This document shows positions 34,377 to 43,990 of a stretch of 64,000 nucleotides of DNA, in pieces. The stretch is taken from contig QANZ01022571.1 in assembly GCA_003254925.1 (NCBI GenBank), positions 1 through 64,000 on the forward strand, read 5' to 3'. The notes beneath the pieces were generated by a model. That model was not told the origin of the DNA. It did not search any database and saw nothing but the letters and a program-made list of their open reading frames with translations. The stretch is from Chamaecrista fasciculata. Its lineage: Eukaryota > Streptophyta > Magnoliopsida > Fabales > Fabaceae. The translations under genes and the position numbers were made by a program. The first letter of the stretch is position 1; the number at the start of each line of letters is the position of its first letter.

Positions 34377-34835
34377 GAAGATCTTAAGATTGAATAATAT
34401 TTGAATATTTAATGTGAATTTGTCACACAATGTCATAAATTAATTTATGATATTTGAATATTTAATGTAAATTTGTCACACAATGTATTGGATAAATTCA
34501 CATTAAATTCACATTTAATGTGAATATTTGAATATTTAATTCAAATAAAAAAAAGTTATTTTTATTGGATAATATCTTTCAATTAAATATTAAGATTGAA
34601 AGATATTATCTTTCAATCTCATAAATTAATTTATGATATTATCTTTTTATCAATGAATTAATTTATGATATTAGATCTTANTTATGAGATATTATTATCT
34701 TAAGATTGAAAGATAAATTAATTAATTTATCGATAAATAAATTTATGATATTAATTAATTTAAGATTGAAAGATTTAATTGAAAGATATTATCTTTCAAT
34801 CTCATAAATTAATTTATTTCAAATAATTAAAAGAT
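34350..34835. repeat. Cluster of overlapping AT-rich palindromes
   Basis: The phrase AATGTGAATTTGTCACACAA occurs in both orientations around 34350-34510, and GAAAGATATTATCTTTCAAT with TAAATTAATTTATGATATTA repeats several times in both orientations from about 34560 to 34820. One unknown base lies at 34681. This would form strong hairpins. No ends typical of a single transposon are visible. Confidence 0.75.
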
Positions 34836-36513
34836 TGAAAGATTATAAATTTCACAAAGAAAATAAAATATTTGCTATTTTCTCCAACTTTTGATGAGAT
34901 CCTTTTAGAGAGAATGAGAGAAATTTGAAATTTAAATTTGAAGAAGTAGAGGAGAAGTTTCATAGCCGACAAAGTAGGTGGTAGGGAGAAATGAGGAAAA
35001 ATATGTGGAATCACTTTTAAATCTTAAATATCTATTATTATTTGTGAATGAAGATTCTAAATAAAATAAAAAAGCAACAAAAATTTATAATATAGAATTG
35101 AGAATGAGAGAGACGTTTAACAATTAAGAGAAGTTGATCGGTTATAATTTAGAATTTGAAATAGGAAATTGAGGTTTGATTGGTTACAAAATGAAGTGAG
35201 AGAATATAATTTTAAAACATGTAAATTAAATTTGAGATAGTGAAATTCAGATTTTTTGGGATTATGGAGGGTTTAATTTTAATTTACATGTATTTAATAA
35301 TTAGTATTAAAAAAATGGAGAAGATCATATTATCACCAGCACATGGTTTGATTATAAAACTACTAATGATTTATTAAAGCCTACTAATATTTAACATATA
35401 TAATTGCCTAATATTTAACATATATAATTAATCTTTATATTTATCATAATAATTTAATTTAAAGGACTTTTGAAAATATTTTGAAAGTATTCGAATCAAT
35501 TGAATGTGATGTTGTGTAAATTCAAATTTCATTTTTCACACACAAAAAATAATATATTCTCAATAAATGATTGTAATATTATTAAATAAGATGTTTAAAT
35601 TTTGGTAATCACTTTGTACAAATAATAAATGTTAATGAATATCAAATAATTTTATAATGATTAAATTGAATAAAAATTTTAGAGGATCAATTATATAAAC
35701 TAAACCAATTAGAAATTTGAATTATTATACAATTATATTCATTGTTTGTAATATCTTTATTAGATGAATGCTCCATCATGTTCGTTCTCCTCTTTCTCCA
35801 TTAGCTTCTGCATATTAACAAAACTTGATCGAGAACTAATATCAACTACAACTGCATAGTATCACATTTCACCAAAAGTTGAATAGGAACTATGAATATA
35901 TGAATCAATTATGTATAAATATATAGATGATTGGAGGTGTTTGCACGTTCTTGTGCATCATTGAAGACATTCTTGATTTTTCCTCTTAAACAAAATGCAG
36001 AAGCTATATATATATATATTATGAATTATGAAAGTAGTAAATATTTGAACTTTGATACATGTAGCGAGAGAAGCAAGATGGTATAATTCCTAATGAAAAG
36101 ATTTCAGAAAAGTAGAGAAATATATTGAGGCAAAAATTATTACCAATCAGGATCTATGAGTCATTATTATTGGTTCGATGATGAGAATATATTTTTTGGA
36201 CTTTGAACATATCAAGGCAAACATTAAAATTCATTTCAAGATTAACAAATTAAATAAGAATTGGAAGATAGAAGGAGAATTACATCTCTTGAGTAACAAA
36301 GATTAACCACATTGTCTAATAGGTGAAGCAATTGGTAGGTTGGCACTTGGCACTATAACAAAACAAAATACCATAAACCTTCGGAAATAGATCCTTCAAT
36401 AAAATTAAATGATGAAGCAAATTTGATAACTTTTTTGAAGGAACTTCGGAAACACCATACTTCTTTTAGCCATATTTAAAGAATTGGTACCATCTTCCCA
36501 TGACCAATTCTTC
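34836..36513. other. Gene-poor AT-rich region
   Basis: No supportable gene. The minus-strand open frame at 34814-35014 has no recognisable features. Confidence 0.4.
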
Positions 36514-36825
36514 NNNNNNNNNNNNNNNNNNNNNNNNNNNNNNNNNNNNNNNNNNNNNNNNNNNNNNNNNNNNNNNNNNNNNNNNNNNNNNNNNNNNNNN
36601 NNNNNNNNNNNNNNNNNNNNNNNNNNNNNNNNNNNNNNNNNNNNNNNNNNNNNNNNNNNNNNNNNNNNNNNNNNNNNNNNNNNNNNNNNNNNNNNNNNNN
36701 NNNNNNNNNNNNNNNNNNNNNNNNNNNNNNNNNNNNNNNNNNNNNNNNNNNNNNNNNNNNNNNNNNNNNNNNNNNNNNNNNNNNNNNNNNNNNNNNNNNN
36801 NNNNNNNNNNNNNNNNNNNNNNNNN
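36514..36825. other. Assembly gap (N)
   Basis: 312 unknown bases. It probably contains the left end of the MITE that emerges at 36826. Apparent open frames crossing it are artefacts. Confidence 1.
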
Positions 36826-37213
36826 CACTTTGGTACCCTGTGGTTTGAAACTTGACACTTTGGTACCCTGTGGTATTCTCCATTAACACTTTGGTACCCT
36901 TTGGAGCTATTTTGTAATTTTAACCATAATGAATTTTACAAAAATTACATATTGACCCCAAAAAATTTTAAAATTTTCATTTTAGTCCCTATATAATATG
37001 TATCCAGGGACCTATTTGTAATTTTTTGAAATTTTTTTGGGGTCAATATGTAATTTTTGCAAAATTTGTTATGGTTAAAATTACAAAATAGCTCCAAAGG
37101 GTACCAAAGTGTTAATGGAGAATACCACAGGGTACCAAAGTGTCAAGTTTCAAACCACAGGGTACCAAAGTGAAATAGGGTCAAACCACAGGGTACCAAA
37201 GTGTAATTTACCC
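36826..37213. mobile_element. GGTACC Mutator-like MITE (copy E), left end in gap
   Basis: It continues from the gap with CACTTTGGTACCCTGTGGTT and ends GTGTAATTTACCC at 37213, almost identical in layout to copy D. The closeness to copy D suggests recent activity or sequence exchange. It ends 38 bp before the hAT transposon. Confidence 0.85.
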
Positions 37214-37667
37214 AAAAAAATATAATATATAGCTACTCTATTAGGACATAGTAGAGCTGTCAAAGTGGGCCAACCCGGCTCACACGGGTTGACCCACCAC
37301 GGGTTGTGGGTTATACGGGTTGGCTCACCCGGGTTGAAATATGTGGTGAGCCAGGATTTCGCCAACCCGGCTCACCAACTTGGTGAGCCGGGTTGGCTCA
37401 CGTAACCCACTAATTTTTTTTTTTTTCAAACCTCAAAGTATATTTTAATTTTACAACCTGCCATTTCTTTTTGTACATAATGTGTATTATTTGCTGTAAA
37501 CTAATACTGGGCATAAACTTAAAGAAAAATTAGGAAAAGAATGCACTCAATACAACACTTAAACACTATTATAATTAAAGCCATAAATTCATAATGCTGT
37601 CCAGAAAGTCTCCAAGAGCTCAAGTTTGAGCTTTCTAGTTTGAAGTTAAACAAGCTAAATATACCAA

Positions 37668-37925
37668 AATAACATCACAAGTTCAAAATAATTAGTAATT
37701 ACAGATATGCTTAGCTTGCTAAATATACCAAAATAACATCACAAGTTCAAAATAATTAGTAATTACAGATATGCTTAGCTTGCTAAATATACCAAAATAA
37801 CATCAGCCTTTAAGTTTAAAGCTAAACTAAACAAGCTAATTGCTAAATATACCAAAATAACATTAGCCTTCAAGTTTAAAGCTAAACTAAACAAGCTAAT
37901 TGCTAAATATACCAAAATAACATCA
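37668..37925. repeat. Tandem repeats in the 3' part of the hAT transposon
   Basis: The phrase GCTAAATATACCAAAATAAC occurs five times. Two units of about 70 bp contain CACAAGTTCAAAATAATTAG, and two of about 67 bp contain AGTTTAAAGCTAAACTAAAC. They lie just beyond the transposase stop, in the presumed 3' untranslated or subterminal zone. Confidence 0.85.
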
Positions 37926-37962
37926 GCAGTTCAAAATAATTAAAGAAAGGCTCCAGCAGCCT

Positions 37963-40328
37963 TCAAATTCCTTCATTTGGATTTGCATTTGTGCTAACTT
38001 TAGTCTTCTCAGCTTTCAGAATGTCACCTTTACTTTCATCTTCATCAAGACCATCAACATCTGAAATTAAAATGCAACAAAAAAATAAATGAGAGCAGGC
38101 ATATAACAATTAAATTGCAAGTAAATAATAATTACAGTATTATAGTAACTAATAACTTACTATCCCCATCAAATTCAAAACCATGAAGCCAATTGCGAGT
38201 GCATATTAGAGCTTGAACATTTTCAGCAAGGGTAGAAGATCTATATTTGTTCAAAACTCGAGACCCAATACTAAAGGCAGATTCACTAGCCACAGTAGTG
38301 ATTGGAATACTAAGTATATCACAAGCCATCCTTGAGAGAATTGGAAACCGTTGTTGATTCTTCTCCCAATAATACAAAACATCCATCTTTAAGGCATACT
38401 TAGGATCAACCTTTGCCTCTTCAAGATAAGTATCCAATTCAGATTTTCCAGCAACACATTGATCTTCACTAACATGATTAATCCATTCCTACAACAATAA
38501 ATTATGTTTAAATATAATCATATGAACTAAAGAATGCAATTTAATTTTAAAACATAGTAATTAAAAAGAAGATATAACTCATATGACATGCAAAATAAAA
38601 ACTTACATTCATAGCTTGCTGATCATAATCAAAAGGTTGATCTCCCGGATCATTTGCATCTCCTATATCAATAATTGGTGAGGTTGGTGAACTTGAACAA
38701 CTTGCTTGACCACCCAATGCAGAATTTCTATGTTCATTTTCATATTCTGCATAAAGTTCAGCTAACTTGAACTTGATATTGTTCACCTTCTCATGACAAG
38801 TACTGCGATCCAACTTATTATAAGAGAAATGTAGGACCTCAAGTTTCAACCGAGGATCAAGTATTGCTGCCATAGCAAGTACAACACTATAATCATTCCA
38901 ATACTTGTCAAATTTTTCCTTCATCTTTCTAGCCATGTCTTGAATAACCGGATCAGCATGTGCCAAATTTGCCTTCAAAACACATTCAATTCTCCATATT
39001 TCCAGAAAATAAGAATTTGAAGTAGGGTATGATGAACCAGAGAACAGATTTGTAATCACATAAAATGGGCGCAGAAAATCACACATTACCTCTCCTTTCA
39101 TCCACTCTTCAGCAGTTGGACAATGCACAAAATGGCTATCAGTCAAGGACAATTTAACAAAAGCACGTCGGTACTTGATAGCACTTTCAAGCATAGCAAA
39201 TGTAGAATTCCATCTAGTTGGAACATCCATTCTTAACCCAACTTTGGTGTCAATATTACCAACTTGTTTCACACAATCCTTGAAATGAATCATCCTCCCC
39301 TCAGAAGCTTTCACATATTTAATGCTCTCTCTAATCTTTGACAAAGCTACACTAGTTACTTTTAAACCCTCTTGAACTATAAGATTCAAGATATGAGCAG
39401 AACATCTTACATGAAAGAACTCTCCAGCACACAATAAGCTATTTTGCAAACACAACTGTTCTTTCAAGAGCTTCTGCATATTATCATTGGCAAAAGCATT
39501 GTCCAAAGTAAGAGAAAACACTTTCCTATCAATCCCCCAATCTTTCAAGCATTCAAAAACTTTGTTAGCTAATTCAATTCCAGAATGTGGGGGATTCATT
39601 TTACAAAAGGAAAGAATTTTACTATTGAGCTTCCAATTCTCATCCACAAAATGTGCTGTCAAACTAATAAAGCCTTCATTATTAATAGATGTCCAACAAT
39701 CAGAAGTCAAGCAAATTCTATTGGGAGTCCTAGACATAGATTGCTTCAATTGCTCCTTTTTTTCAAGATAAAATTTCATGACATCTGCAACTGCTGTGTT
39801 TCTAGTGATATGTTTCACATCTGGATTCAATAATTTGTGTGCCTCCCTAACCCATCTATATTCAACAAATGAATAGGGAAGATCATGCTCAATAATAGCC
39901 ATTGACAAGACCTCACGCAGACGCTTATGATCAACTTTCCTAGATCTTAACTTTCCAGCTTGATCTATCATCATCATCCCAACATTATGAAATTTAGCAA
40001 GCTGTGGACACCTAGGAATATGACGTCCCAGAGTTGAAGTCCCAATTTTAGAACCCCCAATCACATACAACTTCTCACATCCATTACATTTAGCCCTCTC
40101 TTTCCCATCAATTATTCCTACTTTAGTGTAAGATTTCCAAACATCAGAAGTGTGTGCTCTAGGCTTTTTAGGTCCTTTTTTCTTCCCAGAATCAAGTTCA
40201 GTAAGCACAGGTGACTCATTTTCATCTAACATAACTACATCATCATCTCTTTCATCCATATCAAGAGCAATATCAGGTTCATCCTCAATTAAAGCTTCTA
40301 AGGAATTGTTACTCATAGAGGAGGCCAT
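37963..40328 (-). CDS. hAT transposase (BED zinc finger, RNase H-like core, hAT dimerisation domain)
   Basis: Three minus-strand exons, 38607-40328, 38161-38488 and 37963-38060, join in frame with GT-AG borders to a 715-residue protein with no internal stop. The ATG at 40326-40328 follows a leader acceptor (TTTTTCAG), so a 5' leader intron is likely. The N-terminus is acidic. Residues about 60-108 are a BED finger with C81, C84, H103 and C107 ([10 protein letters not shown] and [12 protein letters not shown]). The core contains [20 protein letters not shown] and [10 protein letters not shown], then [14 protein letters not shown] and [15 protein letters not shown], as in RICESLEEPER/Ac-type transposases. 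Exon 2 carries the dimerisation domain ([20 protein letters not shown] and [18 protein letters not shown]). It would cut and paste this element and shorter relatives with the same ends. It looks intact, though expression is unknown and a domesticated role is unlikely given the flanking ends. Confidence 0.92.
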
Positions 40329-40754
40329 ACTGAAAAATAAAATAAAAAAACACATACTGTAAAACACTAAAATCAGACCAAATGTTATTTCAGCCTTCAA
40401 ACACATACTGTTTTTAATGCTATTTCTAACAAACAAAGATTTCATGCTCTCTCTAAAAAAAACACATACTGTTTCAGCCTTCAAACACAACACAGATCAG
40501 ACCAAATGCTTCAGAGATGTAAAATAAAACAAAAATGGTTCATCAAAGATAAAAAATACACACACCATGATACCTAACAAATAAAAAACAGCAACTCAAA
40601 GTGACGATCAATGCAATACCTGAAAAATCAAACTCTGCGTGAACTTCGATCCTCAGTACTCAAAGTGACGATCTGCGTCCTGAAAAACCATAGCTCAACC
40701 TCATTATCATTACCTAACATATTTTTTAGAAAGACAGAGACAGAGCGTGCGCGC

Positions 40755-40798
<44 letters not shown>

Positions 40799-41591
40799 AA
40801 CCGAACGGAAGAAGCCGACTCGCCGAACAAAGGAATGACCGAAGAACTGAAGAGGCAAGAACGGAAGAACAAAAGAACACCAATTCGCGAAAATGTCGTT
40901 CTACAATCTACAGTCTAGACCAAAGTTCGAAGAAAGAAATAACAGAGGAAGAAGTAGAACAGAGGGCACGAAACTTCATGGTCGTCGTCGCTCGTGGCTT
41001 GGTGGCGGTGGAGGGTGGCTGGCGGCTGTGAAGTTAGGGACTTAGGGTTAGGGTTGAAGTGTTGAAGACTTGAAGTTGAACCGTTGAAGACTGAAGAGAG
41101 AAGGAAAGGGGCGTGAGTGTAAAGTCTAAAGTGTGAATGTGTGAACTGATGAATGACTAATGAAGTAATGAGAATGACGATTTGAGTTTTCAATTTGGGC
41201 TTTGGCTTTTGGGCTGATAATTAAAAGAAATATCTGATAATAATATGAAGTTATGAACCGTTGGGGAATACGAAAATCTGATGACTGATAATAATTTTGG
41301 GCGTGTAAAGTGTTGAACTGTTGGGGAATAGTACATTGTATCTGATGACTGATGAGTGATGACTAATATACAGGCTGTATAGTATATTTTAAAATTTATA
41401 ATTGTTTTATATGGTGGGTTGGTGAGCTAACCCACCAACCCACCGGGTTAGCCCACCATAACCCGCGGGTCAGGTGAGCCAGCTCACGCGGGTTAAAAAT
41501 TTGGTGAGCCAAGATTTCTTCAACCCGGCTCACCATTTTAGCGGGTTAAACGGGTCCAACCCGCGGGTTGGAACCCGTTTTGACAGCTCTA

Positions 41592-42362
41592 ACTCCAGGA
41601 ATACCAACAATTATCCCTAATAAAGTATTGAACTATCAATCCAAACATATAATTGTATCTTGAATCAAATACCTAGATCTAAGAACAATCAATGAATAAA
41701 CATAATTAAACTACAACTCACTGGATTATGAAGAACGATGAACTCCGGCTTCCTTCTGATTCTACTCTAGGATAAAGAACGTTTAGGCTCTCATCATAGG
41801 AGACCTATTGATAGCTACTCTACTCTATTCTATTCTGCCTCCAGTTGAGGTGCTGGGCGTTTCTCGATGGTCTGAGTGTGGAATGACGAGCTCTATTTAT
41901 AGTCTTGAGTAGCATGCTTGGTCTGCAAGTCAAGGAACAATTTTGCACTTGGGCCGTCGCATGTGCCGGCGGCCCAACACGGTGGCTCAGCGCAATATCC
42001 GCGATATTTCGATTATATCTTCATATCTTGAATCCTGGCCGTCCAAAACATATCTTGGAGCTCAAGTTTACGTGTGTCGTGGGAATTCTTCGCGGCACAA
42101 GTCACGACACATCTTATCTTGACGTATTTGAGTGAAACACGCAATTTGGGCTTGTGCCGTCATGTGTGCCAGCGGCACAAGTGGCGAAACAAAACACGTT
42201 CACTGCGCAGTTTTACGAAAACACATCGTTCGGGCTCTCTGGAACTCCGATTTGGCTCATTCGAAGTGTGTTCTTCTCGTATCGAACCGTACTACATTCC
42301 CATGTCCATAGATTTATTTAAGTCAATCATCTTGATCCTAGAACATCAGGGGATGTGAGACA
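41592..42362 (-). mobile_element. Probable LTR remnant, minus orientation
   Basis: On the minus strand it begins TGTCTCACATCCCCTGATG (from 42362), a plausible LTR start, and holds a TATA box CTATAAATAGAG at 41891-41902 with GTGCCGCTGGCACA- and GTGCCGCCGGCACA-like repeats upstream. No internal retrotransposon region or matching second LTR is present. The far end is unclear and may have been cut by the hAT element at 41591. Confidence 0.45.
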
Positions 42363-42481
42363 TACGACTTCTTACTTCTCGTTGATTCTGGATGATTCCC
42401 TTTGGTTAAACCCTGTTTGGATATCTGAAACACTAAAAACCCATTAAATAGCACTTATTTACAAAATACAATAGGACTATA

Positions 42482-43449
42482 AGTGTATTTGGGACAGGAT
42501 TTGGAAGTTGAAAATTCCTCCTAAGTATAAAATGTTTTTATGGAGAGTGTGTCGAGGAATTATTCTCACTAGAACTATTCTGAATAGTAGAGGTATGGAT
42601 GTAGACGAGATGTGTCCAGTTTGTGATGTGGAGGATGAGGACATTTTTCATGCGCTGATTTCTTGCCCTTGGTTGATTTCCTTTTGGGAAAACGCTCAAT
42701 TGTAGTTTATTTATGAATTTGATTGTCACATTTCTTTTCTTGAGTGGTTCTTGTGTGCTGTGACTCAGTGGGATCAGAGTGATATTTGCAAATTTGTTGT
42801 GGCAATCTATAAGGTGTGGGAGAGGAGAAATTTGAAGTTATCAAAGCCGGATTCTCCAGTGGTGGATGGTGCTCAGTTGTGGGAAAAAACTAGAGGCCTT
42901 TTATCTGAGATCTCTAGTTTACCCAATCCTAGTGGCAATTCGTCTAATGTTCGTGAATCTAGTCAATGGACTCCTCCTCCCTTTGGTTGTTTTAAGATTA
43001 ATGTTGATGCTGCTATTTCCAAGTCAATTTGTGGGTTGAGTTGTGTTATTAAGGACCATAGAGGTGAAGTGTTAGGTGCGACCTCCAAATCTATACATGT
43101 TGTTGGTTCCACGGATATGCTAGAAGTTTTGGCTGTGGAGTTTGGAGTGATGCATGCTCTTTAATTTGGCTGTTACAGGGTTTTTGTGGAGACTGATTGT
43201 AGCAAGGTGGTCTCTCATCTCAATGATCTTCCACTTGACTTTTCTCCTTTCCACATTGTCATTAAAAGCATTTTATGGCTCTGTAACCGTTTTCATTCTG
43301 TTTCTTTCTCTTGGGTTAGTAGAATGTGTAACTTTGCTGCTCATAACTTAGCTAAGTTTGCAGTTTCCTCCCCAAGATTTAATATCTGGATGGAATTTCT
43401 GCCTCTGTCGTTACCTGCGAAAGACCTTGAATGCATTTGCTTTTTCTAA
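42482..43449 (+). pseudogene. 5'-truncated LINE: zinc-binding RT tail and RNase H domain, two nonsense mutations
   Basis: One frame reads CIWDRIWKLKIPPKYKMFLW, then the zf-RVT cysteine motif CPVCDVEDEDIFHALISCPW, followed by a plant RVT_3 RNase H domain (FGCFKINVDAAIS, CGLSCVIKDHRGEVLGA, VFVETDCSKVV, NFAAHNLAKFA). TAG at 42703-42705 and TAA at 43162-43164 break it without frameshift. A poly-A run follows the final TAA at 43447-43449, as at LINE 3' ends. The endonuclease and most of the reverse transcriptase are missing. A dead L1-type insertion. Confidence 0.85.
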
Positions 43450-43990
43450 AAAAAAAAATAAGTTGCCCAAATATATATTTTTTAATCTGTAAATAAGTTC
43501 CCTCCAACTTATCATTTTTTAATCTGTTTTTTTAAATAGACAAAAATATATATTTTTTCTTAATTTTGATAGATAGTTAATAAATGATGGATTAAATAGA
43601 TGACAATTATGATCAATGACGGATTGAATAGTTTATTTTTATAAACGAGGGACTAAATCGTTGAGAAGGTAGATTTCCTCTAAATTAATTGACATGTAAG
43701 ATGCTTTTCGCATTGCAGGGCATGTAATCATTCATTCGTGTTCTATGCGATTCTGCCTTCCCCTTCCCAATTTGTGCGTCTTTCTGCATTAGGTTATCAG
43801 CTCGCCGTTCGTTCTGCTGCTGCTGTGTCGTTATGAGTTTCGCCCGCCGTTCTGCATCAAGCCGTCGACTCCAGTCTGAAGGAGTATGAAGTATGATTTG
43901 GCAAGAGGGGTTGCAGATAAAGAAGTGAGCAATAGCTCGATTTGATTTCCAATATATTCAAACCCGTAAGTCTTCATTGATGTTATCACG
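43450..43990. other. Spacer between the LINE remnant and the PPR gene
   Basis: AT-rich to about 43700, then more balanced sequence that should include the PPR promoter and leader. No other gene seen. Confidence 0.4.

Larger units (their letters stand above)
37252..41591. mobile_element. Complete hAT-family transposon (4.34 kb)
   Basis: The left end TAGAGCTGTCAAAGTGGGCC is mirrored at the right end by GTTTTGACAGCTCTA. Both ends are followed inwards by GGGTT/AACCC-rich subterminal repeats (ACCCGGCTCACC motifs at about 37275-37400 and 41420-41570), the kind of clustered sites hAT transposases bind. One transposase gene on the minus strand fills the centre. A (GA)n run lies at 40756-40797 in the presumed promoter side. 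The 8 bases outside the two ends (GGACATAG and ACTCCAGG) do not match, so no target duplication is visible. Confidence 0.88.

Noticed and set aside
34350-34835. CRISPR-like impression of repeated palindromes
   Set aside because: Units are irregular, overlapping and AT-rich with no uniform spacers, in a plant nuclear genome.
40915-41193. Minus-strand open frame of 92 codons upstream of the transposase
   Set aside because: No domain; it falls in the expected promoter or leader of the hAT element.
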